From Ignelater luminosus (Eukaryota > Arthropoda > Insecta > Coleoptera > Elateridae): a stretch of DNA of 64,000 nt. Positions 36,291 to 48,615 of the stretch are shown here, piece by piece. Under the pieces are notes generated by a model that saw only the letters and a program-made list of their open reading frames with translations, did no database searches and was not told where the DNA came from. Numbering within the stretch: the stretch's first letter is position 1; each line of letters opens with the position of its first letter. The stretch is from the NCBI GenBank assembly GCA_011009095.1, contig VTPC01001068.1, positions 41,546-105,545 on the forward strand, given 5' to 3'. The position numbers and the translations under genes are program-made.

Positions 36291-39119
36291 ATGGCAAAAA
36301 TTAAAAATAAAAAGAAAAATCTGGCAGAACATATAAACAGTAAGAAGAAATCTGCAAATGTTAAAACTTTAAATCCCTTTGAAGTTCATATAAATAAGGA
36401 AAAGATGCGAGTTCTTGGAAAAAAGCTTAAAAACGACAGAGGATTACCAGGGGTTTCCAGAGCCAAAGCTATAAAGAAACGAAAAAATACACTTCTGCAA
36501 GAATTTAAATTACAGAATAAATCAAATAAATTTTTAGATAAACGTATAGGTGAACGTAATGCAGGATTAACAGAAGAGGATCGCGCAATGGCTAGATTTA
36601 CAGCAGTTAGAGCAAAAGCTCACAAAAGGAAATCAATATTTAATCTTGCTGATGATGAGGTTTTAACTCATCGTGGCCAAACTTTGAATGAAATAGAGAA
36701 ATTCGATGATCCTAGATCAGATGATGAAGATAGTTTAGATGGGGAAGTTAATTCAGGAAAGTTAGATTCTAATTTTGTTGAGGATGCACATTTTGGTGGG
36801 GGAGTTTTATCTAAAACTGGAATTGAAGGAGCTAAATCGCATAAAGATTTAATAAATCAGTTGATAGCTGAATCGAAAAGACGCAAGGCAGAAAAACAGA
36901 AGACCAAAGAGAAAACTTTGGAATTAACAGAAAAGTTAGATAGTGATTGGAAAGATCTGATTCCGATTGTAAATAAAAGTGTTAGACAACCTAATGAAAG
37001 TTCAAAGATTGAAGTTGATGATTATGATAAGGTGATGCGTGAATTAAAGTTTGAAGCAAGAGGACATCCTTCAGATCGTTTAAAAACAGAAGATGAAATT
37101 GCTAAAGAAGAAAAAGAAAAGTTAGAGAACTTAGAAAAAGAAAGATTGGACAGAATGAGGGGTTTTGTTGAAGACAAGAAATCTACCAGTGTTAAACATA
37201 GAAGTGCAGATGATTTAGATGATGATTTTGCATATGATTCAGATACAGATGTTATGTTGTCATATAATGATCAAGGTGAATCCAACATTGTGTTAACTGG
37301 TGATAAAATAAACGATGAAAATGAAGATGACCATCAAAATGAAAGTGCTGATGAGGAAGAAAGTGATGAAGAAATTGAAACTGCATCAGAAGATGATCTT
37401 TCAGATTTAAAAGAAGAAAGTAGTGACAGTGAAGTTGAAGATGAAAAACCCAATAAGCAAGATAAAGAAGAAAAAGAAGTATCCCAACTAGAGAGTAGTA
37501 AAACACAGAAAACTGATTTGCACAAGAGGTGTTTAGAAAGAATTGATGATAAAGTGAAAGATTCTAAAAAACAAAAAACTGAAGATTCATCACATAATGG
37601 TACTACTGAAGATATTAAAGCTGATTTATTAAAAAGAAAAGAAATGATGGAAAAAGCAAGAAAAGAATTGCCATATACTTTTAGTCTGCCACAAACATAT
37701 GAAGAAGTACAAAATGTGTTTAAAGATCAATCTCCTGAACATCAGAGTGTAATTATCGAAAGGATGATAAAATGTAATCATCCCAGCTTGGGGGAAAATA
37801 ACAAAGAAAAACTGGGAATGCTATTTGTTTATCTATTACAATATATAAATGATATTGCATCTGACAACGACATAAAAAATTGTTTTAAAATATTAAGTTG
37901 CATAATCCCACAATTATTTGATTTATCTCAACTTAATCAAGAGAATGCTCACAAATCTATAGTTGAAGTTATTAAAGAAAAGCACTTAGAATATCGTAGA
38001 AATAAAAAGGTGTATCCTACACTTGAAGTTGTATTGTTTTTAAAAATTGTTAGCTGTTTATTTACAACATCTGATTTTCGACATCAGATTGTTACACCCT
38101 GTATTGTATTTATCGATCAGATGTTATATAAATGTAAACCAAAAACAGAGAAAGATATAGCATATGGACTATTTCTAGTAACATTAATTTTGGAGGTATA
38201 CTAACTATCATTATTAAATAATTTTATCATAATTGAATATTTTTTTACAGTACACATCTTTATCGAAACGTTACCTTCCTGCAGCAGTGAGTTTTCTTGC
38301 AGGAATCTTACATATGACAATACCAAAATCAGGAGTTAGATTAATAAAAGTATTGCCACCCTTTCGTTCAACATCGAGTGCTTTAGTGCTTTATAAAAAC
38401 TGCTCCTCAGTATGCATGTCTTTAAAATTAGAAATATCTGATTTAACAGAAATAGAAATTAGTGAAGATTTCAAGATTAGGGCCTTATATACAACTTTAA
38501 AATTGTTACAAGAATTTAAGTTGATCTTTAGTGATTATTCATCACGATGTGAAATATTTGAAAATGTAACACATTATTTAGAACAGATACCTGTCTCTAA
38601 TTACCCAATAGAAGTACAGAATGAAATGAAGAAGCTATCAGACAGCTTGGAAAAAACTAAACAGGAAAGAAAATTAGATTATATAGTTATGGAAGCAAAG
38701 AAACCTAAGGCATTGAGGTTATACGAACCTAATATTCAGAAAGTGTACGTTACTTTTTATCTTGTAATTGTTTAAATATGCTTTATGTTTTTTACTTTTA
38801 GGTTTGATACAAAAAAACATAAAGTTACATCTAGAGAAAAGGCTGAGCGGGATAAGCTATTACATAAACTTAAAAGGGAACGCAAAGGTGCATTACGTGA
38901 AATTAGGAGAGACAAAGAATTTTTGGGAAGAATCAGAATTAAACAAAAAATACAGAGGTAAAAAGAAATTATTTTGTGTTGTAACTAGTTGATTAATGTA
39001 TTTATTAAATTTTCAGTGATATGGAAAGAAAAGAAAAAGTCAAGCAGATCTTTTCTGAGGCTTCTATACAACAGAGTGAACTTAATTCATTGGACAGAAA
39101 AAAGAAAAGGAAAAAGTAG
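36291..39119 (+). CDS. NOP14: Nucleolar protein 14, small-subunit processome factor
   Basis: Four exons (36291-38195, 38251-38744, 38802-38957, 39017-39119) encode 885 residues. The frame is open a further 48 bases upstream but has no earlier ATG. The start MAKIKNKKKN also matches the NOP14 family. The N-terminus carries the family signature NPFEVHINKEKMRVLGKKLK and GLPGVSRAKAIKKRKNTLL. An acidic Asp/Glu/Ser-rich block lies near residues 310-425. The helical C-terminal half follows, with a basic tail (SLDRKKKRKK) like a nucleolar signal. NOP14 works with Noc4 and Emg1 in 18S rRNA maturation and 40S export. The length is close to the human protein (857). Confidence 0.96.
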
Positions 39120-39838
39120 AAATTACTATAGATATTGTATTGTAGAAGTTATTTTATTATTACAAAATAATTTTAAAATGCTTTTGAATTTTTTTTGTAG
39201 TATACTATGTTTTGTGTTTTCCATGCAGATATTTTAACTGATAAATAATCTTCAAAGTTCCTGAAACACACTTATTAAAGAATCAAAGTGCTCAACTCTT
39301 TCAAAACCCAGATTTTTTGATATTGTGCTAATATTACGTAGGTTTTGATAAGATTAATAAAACTAGTAGGCTTAGTATAGTTATTTGTATCAAAGGTATT
39401 TTCTAGACTAGTGACTATTACATCAGTAGTTTAGAAAATGCACTTTTGCAAGTAGAGGTGCAAACTGAGCCAATTAGCTGAGATCTACAAATATGAGTAG
39501 AATTCTTTTTACTTGAGAAATTTTTACTTATTTGTTTTATTATGCAGAATTGCATTGATTTCACTGCACCATATCACACACATAAGTACAAGAGGTATCT
39601 AATATGTACCTTTTAAATCTCAATTTCAGAAAATGTAACTCAATTTTGGAAAATTTTAATTTCAGAAAGATTAAATTCTAATTCTGTTCTGTCTCCTGAA
39701 ATTTAAATTATATTTTTTAAATTCAGTCTAGATTTCCTAAAAATGAAGTTACTTTTTCTGAAATTGAGAAGGATTATGCAATTTTGTTTTCTATAAAACA
39801 AATGTTGCAAACTGTCAATAAAAGTGAATTACAAAATA
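39120..39838. other. Gap between NOP14 and the SFI1-like gene
   Basis: The gap is AT-rich. It contains several near-repeats of ATTTCAGAAA and its inverse TTTCTGAAAT between 39610 and 39780, which form a small self-complementary cluster upstream of the SFI1-like start. No open frame of note is seen. Confidence 0.4.
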
Positions 39839-41758
39839 ATGACAACACCACGAAAAAAAGCTGTGATATTACCTAAATATCTACAAAAACGTAAGATAGA
39901 TTTATTAAGAAAGAAGATTCTTTTAAGAAAATATGCTTATTTATATTATCAGAAGACAATTTCAAGAATACTTGTTTCTACAACATTTAAATATTATCAA
40001 AGGCACATTTTGAAAAAGGCCTTTAAAAAGTTGAAGACAAACTGGTATGAACAAAGAGTAGAATGGCGTCTTACTATAAGAGCAAACATACACTATAAAT
40101 TTGCTTTAAAACGTAAAATGCTCCGTCACTGGCAATATCATTTGGTGATGAAAAAACAGAAAATTCTTAAAATAGCTATAGCAAGTTTACATTATCAAAA
40201 TAGAATAAAACTTAGATATTTTGTTAAGTTGAAATACTTGAAGGAATTTGATTTATTGCATCAAAATCTAACAAAGCAGTTAAATATGTATGCCATTTAT
40301 TTATTTTTACATATTAATTTAGTAACATTAGCTACTAATCTCTTTAATTCAAAGATGGAGTATTTACTATTAATATGTTATAATCAGAAATATAGAAGAA
40401 GAAAATTGGGAGATTGTTTTAAAAAATTGCAATTTTATAAACAAGCTGAAATTGTTAAAAGGAATCATGAACGTTTAATAAAATTGTTTAGAAAATCAAA
40501 ATATAATCCAGAAAATTTACGTGTTTATTTTGAAAATTGGCACAATTTTACTCAAATATCAATCATAAACCATTTAAGGCATAAGATAGCACACAAGTTT
40601 CTAGAAAATAAACTAAGATCTTCATATTTTTGTCGTTTATATGTTTATAAAGAATTGAGAAAAGTTAAAAAGAAAAATAGAATAGTTGCCGAAGAATTTT
40701 ATCATACATCCTTGAAATTACAGTCCTTCAGATGTTGGATCAAATTTGTTATTTATAAAAATGCAAAAAATGATAAAATCAATGAAGTCAATGAGTTCTA
40801 TAAAAGAAACTTAAAAAAGAAGAGTTTTGTAAAACTGTTAAAATATAAACATAAAAAGGAAGAATGTAGAAGAATCATAACTGATTTTAGAGAGAGAATT
40901 AATCAAAAAGTTAAACATCAATGTTTTGATAAATTAAACAAATATGTTTATCATAAACAAACTAAAAAACAGAAATATCAGTCAGCATGTACGTTTCATG
41001 ATAATTCTTTAATAAAAAAATTTTTTGGCTTACTAAAGATGTATGTTCAGGATCAAAAATTGAGAAAATTGAGATTGGAAATCTTAATAAATGAAAAGAT
41101 TAAGCAAAGAGATTTACAAAATATAAGAAAATTGCTTAACAATTTAGTAAAATACAAAGATTATAAAAAAGAACAAAGTATAAAAATTAAATGTGCCAAT
41201 GAGAAATACAGAATTAATACACTTCAGAAGACTTTTTTTACATGGAAAATATTTGCGAATAAAAATAAGATGATTAGATACAAATATAAAATAATAAACA
41301 ATCGTTACTGTAATACCATAACTAAAAGTGCGTTTTCTCAATGGAGAAATTATGTAGCAGAAGAAAGAATGTACCAAAAAATATTATTAGAAGCAAAAGA
41401 TCTGTACAACAAAAATTTGTTACATGAGGGAATCAGAATAATCATTTTACAAGCTTCTAAAGAACAAAAAAAGCGTCAAGACATTGTTGTTCAAATCATA
41501 GAAAAGAAGTTTCTAATTGCTTTAAAGTATTTTAAAATATGGAAATATAAAACAAAATTTTTCACTGACATTAAAAAAGATCAAGTGTTCCTTTTAAAAA
41601 ATGAAATAAATCATAAAGAAACTCTACACAAGCACAGGTTAATTCAACCTTCTACTGATACTTTAATGGACTTTGAATGGAATCCCCTTTGTTTTGAAGC
41701 ACCTCGGATACCTGAATATCTTAAAATAAATGATAATGGAGAATCTCGTGATAATTAG
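39839..41758 (+). CDS. SFI1-like centrin-binding repeat protein, single exon
   Basis: An uninterrupted 639-residue frame starts at the first ATG (MTTPRKKAVILPKYL). The in-frame GTG 15 bases upstream is not a plausible start. The protein is very basic and helical, with short aromatic motifs every 23-35 residues: LRHWQYHL, FENWHNF, FRCWIKF, FVKLLKY, FFTWKIF, FSQWRNYV, FKIWKYK. SFI1 repeats have this L/F-x2-W-x pattern, and each binds one centrin along a long helix at centrioles or spindle poles. There is no other domain. The lack of introns is notable beside its multi-exon neighbours. The identification rests on the repeat pattern, not on conserved sequence, so an unrelated coiled-coil protein is possible. 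Confidence 0.7.
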   Translation: MTTPRKKAVILPKYLQKRKIDLLRKKILLRKYAYLYYQKTISRILVSTTFKYYQRHILKKAFKKLKTNWYEQRVEWRLTIRANIHYKFALKRKMLRHWQYHLVMKKQKILKIAIASLHYQNRIKLRYFVKLKYLKEFDLLHQNLTKQLNMYAIYLFLHINLVTLATNLFNSKMEYLLLICYNQKYRRRKLGDCFKKLQFYKQAEIVKRNHERLIKLFRKSKYNPENLRVYFENWHNFTQISIINHLRHKIAHKFLENKLRSSYFCRLYVYKELRKVKKKNRIVAEEFYHTSLKLQSFRCWIKFVIYKNAKNDKINEVNEFYKRNLKKKSFVKLLKYKHKKEECRRIITDFRERINQKVKHQCFDKLNKYVYHKQTKKQKYQSACTFHDNSLIKKFFGLLKMYVQDQKLRKLRLEILINEKIKQRDLQNIRKLLNNLVKYKDYKKEQSIKIKCANEKYRINTLQKTFFTWKIFANKNKMIRYKYKIINNRYCNTITKSAFSQWRNYVAEERMYQKILLEAKDLYNKNLLHEGIRIIILQASKEQKKRQDIVVQIIEKKFLIALKYFKIWKYKTKFFTDIKKDQVFLLKNEINHKETLHKHRLIQPSTDTLMDFEWNPLCFEAPRIPEYLKINDNGESRDN

Positions 41759-41799
41759 GAAAGTCTAATGTAAATATTAAATAGTAATTATTAATTAAA

Positions 41800-41805
41800 A
41801 ATAAA
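41800..41805 (+). terminator. Polyadenylation signal AATAAA of the SFI1-like gene
   Basis: AATAAA lies about 40 bases after the stop codon and is followed by a T-rich stretch. It is the first canonical signal downstream. Confidence 0.5.
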
Positions 41806-42616
41806 TTGATTTCTTGTTTTGCAATTTCTTTTTAAGATTTTTAATTAAACAATAATAAACTCCGTTAATGTACCTAATCAATTAAATTAAAACTAATTAT
41901 GTATGTGATCACCTGTAGTGTCTATACAAGTTGATATGCCGACAAATAAATAAATACGGGATGTCCCTGAAAACAACAATAAACACAAACAGTGAATTCC
42001 CGAAACAAAATTGAAGCATTTAACCCAACTATCCTCAAATAATATTTTCTTTTGCGTCAAATTATCTAACAGAACCTTTTCCTTAGCATTTTTTCATACC
42101 ATAATGTGCTCCAGAGAAATGTAGGTTTAAATAAAATCAAATATTTTTATTTTTAGGAAATATATATATTAATAAACTGAGAATTTTTTCAAAGAAATAA
42201 AATACCAATGAATTAACTTCTAAAATAAGCAGCGTTTTTCTACTTTAACCTACTTTTTCTTTTCATTATCTTTACCCTCTTTTACCACTAGTTGTCGAAG
42301 GGGAGGACACACCGAGCTGTAGAGAGCCTCCTATTCGGCTTCTGACCACAGCTAGTGTTGCTTAACTCGCATTATTGCTAGGCCACAACTTCTGCCTCTC
42401 TACTGTACTACCTCCTAAAATAACTATACTTACCAAACAAATCATGTGTTATTAAAAAACAAAACATTAAGCAAATGAAAAAAGGGCGTTCCAGTGCTTT
42501 GTGGACAAAGCATCATGTTACTTGAAGAAAAAGAAATATCAAAAAATGCTACTAAGGAAAATTGTACAGTGATTTCTTTCATGCTTACTTTCAATCATAA
42601 AGGGTGACTCATAAGT

Positions 42617-43702
42617 ACACTGACAATGCTCTTCAGTTGATTCCTTTTGTTAAATAAACAAAAAAAAGTCTATGTGAACCATGGTCTACTAATGCATGGA
42701 TTCTTAGATATCAGCGGTTCAAGAGAAGACAAAGGATCATCAATTTCTTTTATAAAATCTAAACTAATCAATATTTTCCTCTGGTTATTGGAGGATATAT
42801 TTGTTCAATCAATGATGTAAATTCCATATTTCAAGAATGCTTGTAAGTGGTTAAACTAGAGGGTGCTACTGCTTTCTCTTGTCATAACTCTTTTGTATTT
42901 TCAATTTTAATAACTGATAGGAAATTTAATATTCTCCATACTTATGGTAAAGATAAGGTACCCTTGTTTCACATTGAAAATGCACCAATTTCGACAACTT
43001 TTTTGTGATCATGTAATTTACGTCTCACAAATTAATAATGTTCGTAACTATACTGAGAATGTTCGTGAGTAAATTCCTCTTGTTAAAATAAACAAAAAAG
43101 TTCATATAGATCATGGTCCAATAATGCTTGGTTTCCTAAATATTGGCAGCTAAATTATTAAACATGTAGACATCAGTCAAACTGATAGATTTCTAGTCAA
43201 TCTAGTTTCTCGAATACACTGCCTTCTTGTGACTTGGAAATGAAAATTATATTTTCAATGAGATGAGTAATATGATGTTGGTGACATTATAGTTTGTGAA
43301 ACGCAAAATACAACGTTGCAGAAAAATTATCATAATTTGGAAACAGTAAAACAAGAATACCTTATTTCTACCATATATATGAAGGATCTTAGATTTCCTA
43401 TTAAATTTATCAGAATTGAAAAAACAAAAGTTATGACAAGAAAAAAAGTAGCGCCATCTAGTTTAATCACTTGCAAGCATTCTTGAAACATGGAATTTAT
43501 ATCAAACAATGACTCTTGATTGAACAAAATATTCTCCAAGCGTCAGAAGAAAATGTTAATTGGTTTAGATTTTATAAACGAAGTTAATGATTCTTTGTTC
43601 CCCCTTTAACCATCTAGGTAACCATGCATTATCAAACCATGGTTTATATGACCTTTTTTGTTTATTTTAATGAGAGGAATCAGCTGACATGCGTTGTCAG
43701 AC
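42617..43702. repeat. Long inverted repeat with about 410-bp arms
   Basis: The left arm (42617-43031) and right arm (43292-43702) are imperfect reverse complements. Matching blocks include CATGTTTCAAGAATGCTTGC, TCTTGTCATAAC, GGCGCTACT-like and AACCATGG. The loop of about 260 bp contains a third, truncated copy of the arm's outer end (GTTCGTGAGTAAATTCCTCT, then TTGTTAAAATAAACAAAAAA). No transposase frame is visible. It is either a foldback transposon or two inverted insertions of one family plus a fragment. Confidence 0.75.
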
Positions 43703-43721
43703 ATATTGCTTTTTAAATATA

Positions 43722-44319
43722 CAGGATGTCCCAACGATCTGTTCTTGGAGGATAGCGCCATTATTCATAAGAAAAGTAAAGACTGTTACTAGCAAAGGTT
43801 GGGCAGGACAATTGATTGTCTATACTTTCTAAAATACATACAAGGCTAGGGTTTTTCTATTATGTTTCGTTATTTATTTTTTTATTCAATGCTGATTACA
43901 ATAGTATAGCTTCATGGGGGGCGTAAATCAAACAGTTTTGGCATTATTTAATTTTTTCTGGAAAAACATCGTCAGAGATACAACGAGCTACCCTGGTATA
44001 ATTGATAAACATTTGGTTTTAACAAAATGACCGTTCAGACACAAAGATTTCATCATCCAGCATGATAATGCTAAAACGCATGTGAGTTTTCAAAACTAAA
44101 GCCTTGCGCGCCAGTGTCCTAATGATGAATGGAACATCTCTTTTCACTGCCAGCCCCCCTGAGAGTTTCGATTTAAATGTTTTAGATTTGGGTTTCTTCA
44201 GTTCAATAGAATGTTTATAACACCAACATGCACCTAAAATCATTGATCACCTCGTCGAACTAATAGAACAGGCTGTCACAGCTGTAACAAGAACTGCTAC
44301 GGAATATTTATATAACTAG
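43722..44319 (+). mobile_element. Decayed mariner-type transposon remnant
   Basis: The left end reads TA-CAGGATGTCCCAACGATC. Near 44048 the catalytic motif IIQHDNAKTHV is readable. Further on come QPP, then in a shifted frame LNVLDLGFFSSIECL, and the C-terminal VELIEQAVTAVTRTATEYL. DNAKTHV plus LNVLDLGFF is characteristic of mariner-like transposases with a longer D-to-D spacing (DD37D to DD39D type). The N-terminal DNA-binding half is missing and the rest has frame breaks, so this is an internally deleted fossil. The right terminal repeat is not identified. Confidence 0.6.
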
Positions 44320-45724
44320 AGCGTAAAGTGAAGTTTTTTTGAATGAGTAGGAAGTTTATGGCACGAGCGACAGCAGTTGCAATACAAACAGCGAGGACAG
44401 ACTTTGTTTGGAAACCAAACCATGACAACAACCACTTGATGCGTTCATTCAAGGATTCAAGAGAACGAAGCATTCAGTCGCAACGACCAATAGTAAGATA
44501 TTAGTTCTAGATTTTTATACCATGTGTATAAAAAGTTTTCTTATCAAAAGATTTATGGAAACAAAATAACGTGTCTGTGATTAATCCATTCAAATAGATT
44601 GTCATTTTTGTTTTTACTTGACAAGCTGTCAAATTGCAATACATATATTGGTTAATTGTTACAAATTAGCTTCAAATTGAGAACTAGAACAAAAATTATT
44701 TATTTTAGAAATTTATTTCCATCTAATGTAAGTTATATATTTCATTGTGAAAATTAGTTTGCACATAACCTCGAAAGATTCACAAACAATATTTACGCCT
44801 ACTTTTGGCACTGTAATTACTATCAGTCATCTTTGAACACGACTTACACAGTTTAGAAGTTCAAAATTGGAGAACTGTAACGCAAAATCGAAAAAAGTGG
44901 TCAGACATTATGCAAAAGGCAAAAGAAAGATTGACCAACCAAGTAGGGGCAGGAGCGGCAAGAAGAAGGGGCAATAGAGAGAAGAAAAGAAAAGGAAAAA
45001 TTCTTTCTGCTGCTTATGGTGCGATAGGGTTGGGGACGCTGGTGAGCCTTGTTCCCATAAAATCACGCCTCGGAAATTCCTTGGGGAGGCCACGGTCCTT
45101 AACTTTAGCTCCAGAGTAAGTAATTACTGTCAGTAATTATATTATACACATGTATGTAGTTCATTTTTTTTCTATAATACCTGTCAGTGTCAAAATTTCG
45201 TAATTTATGTTGGCTAGAAATAAATTTTTTTTTTTTTATAAAACAACAACAATAGAAATAACCAAGTAACTGATGTTTTGCTAACTTTCAAGTATTTTGA
45301 TGGGTATTATTGAAAAGAAACGTACTATAGGCTTTCTTAACCATAGATGATTCTGAGAAATCGTGTTTTTACACACGTTAATAAAAGATTGTGACTTTTC
45401 AAATTGATACCCTGTATATACTCAATAATGCTTTTATAAAAAAGACACGCTGTAGATACATAAGATTTGTAACAAAAACATACAACAAAAAGAAAATTCT
45501 GTCAATAATGTTTTGCGAAGTTGGCTCTACTGGTTTTCGACAGTTCAGGTGTGATGATTAAAATTTTTGTATTAAAAAATACAGCAGCGTACACTTTATA
45601 AAAGCTGTCATGGTACCTTGAATTGTTGATACTTTACACGCTACGTCATTTATCAGATTACGGCAGCTCACATAGTGTTACAATAATGCTCAGTTTATAA
45701 ATACTAACATTTCAATAAACAAGC

Positions 45725-47167
45725 ATGTCTTCTACTAGTGGCGGTAATAATGACCAAAATTCAGCAGATAATATAGAATCAACAAGTAAATTAAATCCTG
45801 TTAGGAGTAGAGAGTCCCAAAGGTACTGTTGGGTGTGTTTTGCAACAGATGAAGATGATGCGGAAGCTGCATGGGTACAACCATGCAATTGTCGAGGTAC
45901 CACAAAATGGGTATGACTTGTCATTATTTTAAATTAATACATGAATGTTTATCAACCTTTGATTTAGGTGCATCAGGCTTGCTTACAAAGATGGGTGGAT
46001 GAGAAACAGAAAGGAGGAAATATAGGAAAAGTTTCTTGTCCACAATGTCAAACGGAGTACATTATTGTCTTCCCCAACATGGGTATTCTTGTACTTGTAT
46101 TGGACACTGTTGATAGTTTTATATATAAGGGATGCCCATTCTTAGCTGCAGGAATAGTTGTAGGTGCTATTTACTGGTGTGCTGTTACATACGGTGCTAT
46201 CACTGTTATGCAGGTAATTATGACTTCAAACAAAATATGTTGACCTTGTTATATTTTCAGGTTTTTTAAAAATAAAATGTCATCAATTAGTGTCTTTTAA
46301 TTATGAGAAAAATTCTGTAGTAATATTATTTTAATGTTGTGCAATTCTGGTTTATATAGTAGAAGAATCTTTATGAAACTTTTGAGTTGTATTTAAGAGA
46401 TAATATTGATATATGCATATTGTATACTAAGCTTTATCATTTATTTACTTCTATTATATCAAGTTTTATCAAATCAGTTTCATATAATTTGATTATAAGC
46501 ATTGTATTGGAAATCACAATCAAATGTTTATCAGTTTATGTTAATACAAGAATTACAATCTCGTGTTAAAATAAAATTCAAATGTTTTCTAATGATTAGG
46601 TTGTTGGACAAAAGGAAGGATTAGCTGTAATGGAGCAAGCGGATCCTTTAGTTCTACTAATTGGATTACCAGCTATTCCAATAGCTCTAGTTGTAGGAAA
46701 GATGGTACGCTGGGAGGACTCAGTTTTAAATTTTATGCGAAAATATCTTGTTAAAGTACCACTTGTAAAATATATTTTACCATTTAGGTAATTCCCCTAA
46801 ATCATTTATTGTAGTTCTTTTAAATTCTAATTTATGTATTTACAGGTTGGATATAAATCCAAACACAACACGTACAGATAATGATATACCACCACTCTCT
46901 GATCCTATCTCAGCCACAAGGGTGCTTTGTGGAGCTCTTCTTATGCCGACAATAGCAAATATGTTTGGAAAGTTGTTTTTTGAATCAGTGAAATCAAACT
47001 TTCACAGGACGATATTAGGTGGTCTTACTTTTATTGCTATCAAAGGCTGTTTAAAGATATACCACAAACAGCAACAATACATTAGACAGTGTCAGAGAAA
47101 AATATTAGATTACACAGAAGCAAATATTTCTGCTTATCTGCAAAATAATCGACGAGAAAATTTATAA
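45725..47167 (+). CDS. MARCHF5: E3 ubiquitin ligase MARCH5 (mitochondrial, RING-CH)
   Basis: Four exons (45725-45910, 45968-46213, 46600-46787, 46846-47167) encode 313 residues in consistent phase. The RING-CH zinc ligands are Cys35, Cys38, Cys54, Cys56, His64, Cys67, Cys86 and Cys89 (C4HC3), in YCWVCFATDED, QPCNCRGTTKWVHQACLQRW and VSCPQCQTEY. Four hydrophobic segments follow, for example FLAAGIVVGAIYWCAVTYGA and VLLIGLPAIPIALVVGKMV. The family sits in the outer mitochondrial membrane and ubiquitinates fission and fusion factors and stalled import substrates. The protein is slightly longer than human MARCH5 (278), mostly in the N-terminal extension. Confidence 0.95.
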
Positions 47168-48615
47168 AAATTTGAATTTGTATAATACTTTGTTAATATT
47201 TTAATACTTTACTGATAATATTATATTTTTACCTAATTTTGCATTATATAAAATTGTGTTACCATAATAGAGAAAAAAAAATTAGTAAAGAGGAGTTCAT
47301 CATTAGTTTGATCTTAATAGATTTGAAGAAAAGTCAATTTTATTATTAAATATAACAGCTCTTAACAGTTGTACATTATGTATTTACGTAAATTAATTAA
47401 TTCGTTTGAGGGTAATAAATTTTTAAATAAAAGAATTGTTACTGCAACATGGTTTTGAACTTTCTATGCCTTCTCTGATTTTTTGTGGTGCATCAAGCCT
47501 CGAATCAAGTTCATTTTGGTATCAAAAGCTCTAATATAGTTGTTACAAGTTGGGTTCTAAAACAATAGGGTAGCAAATTAAGTTCTTTTATACAGTGACC
47601 ACCAAAAATGACCAAAAAGTTTGCACCAAATGGGAAATAATTTTATTTTTGATTTTGTGAAAAACTGCCTTAGCCAGCTGGCAGGAGAGGAGCTGATGGG
47701 AGTAGTGTTTGATATTCTTTAGCTGGTGCTGCCAATGTTTGCTCTGCATATAAAGTAGCACAGTGAGTCACCACCTGCTGCACAAAATCTAAGTAGCTGT
47801 ACTGTGGATTGGTAGGTTATGCTCAAACCCTATTAGTAGTACCAAGTGATTCAAAATTATTGGTGACGGTTTGGATTTCCCATGAAACAAAAATATTTTG
47901 AAATTTGGTAGCACTACATTCTTGATTCAGCTGATGAAATAAGAGTAGTAGATGATTGACATGACAACATGTACGATACTGGCTCGTTAATTGACAGCTA
48001 GCAACACTGCCAACTCTAAGCTGCAAAAATCGCTAGAATTTTAATAACATAGGAAATTCCAACTGTTGTCAATCATTTTGGATCGCTTAGTATACTACAT
48101 ATGACCATTATTCTAATAGTAACGAGCCTTAAAACAAAATTCAATAGTTATCTCCACTTTCCCATTCACAAACTCTTACAATAGTTCTTTATCAATCAGA
48201 ATCTACAAATGGCCTCTTTAGTGTCTGAATTTTTGTTTCCACTATCATGTGATCTTGAGAAATCCAAAATAATAACAGTCTTTTATTTAATATAAATTAC
48301 ATGAACAAGTTTAATAACTAATTATAATGGTAACCATGTGATGATCATGTAAGCGAAGTTGATGTAAATGGCCCCCATTAATTTATTGCTTTTGCAGTTC
48401 GACAACTAATAATTGTTTGATCCCAAAAATAATCAAAGACAGGAATTTTAATTCCACAGGTCATTCAGAACACAATTGTTTTTTGATCATTTGATATAAG
48501 TGATTTATTTGTTAATTGGTTCCTAAATTAATAAAAATATAACATACTTTAGCGTTTCTTACAAAATTATCGTACATAGTTTATACTTATAAATTACAAT
48601 AAAGAATAACTTTTC
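47168..48615. other. Gap between convergent MARCH5 and quinone oxidoreductase genes
   Basis: It contains both 3' UTRs. At 47593 a Tc1-like end CAGTGACCACC, soon followed by AAAAAGTTTGCACCAAATGG, resembles the end at 59809. No matching right end was found. The remainder is AT-rich with no convincing gene. Confidence 0.45.

Larger units (their letters stand above)
41759..45724. other. Gene-free region between the SFI1-like gene and MARCH5
   Basis: It holds a long inverted repeat at 42617-43702 and a transposase remnant at 43722-44319, listed separately. A GC-richer patch near 42285-42420 has no recognisable gene. CCCTGTATA at 45411-45419 looks like the right end of a Tc1/mariner MITE whose left end I cannot place. 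A 69-codon frame at 44910-45119 on the plus strand is basic and low in complexity, and I do not accept it as a gene. Confidence 0.5.

Noticed and set aside
37252-37525. Minus-strand frames opposite the NOP14 acidic region
   Set aside because: They are the antisense of the Asp/Glu-rich codons of NOP14 (giving Ser/Phe/His-rich peptides) and have no independent support.
42285-42420. GC-richer patch considered as a SINE or tRNA-derived element
   Set aside because: No A-box or B-box, no poly-A or repeat tail and no second copy in the window.
44910-45119. 69-codon basic frame, possible small protein
   Set aside because: Arg/Lys/Gly-rich low complexity, also open on the opposite strand, with no homologue recognised.
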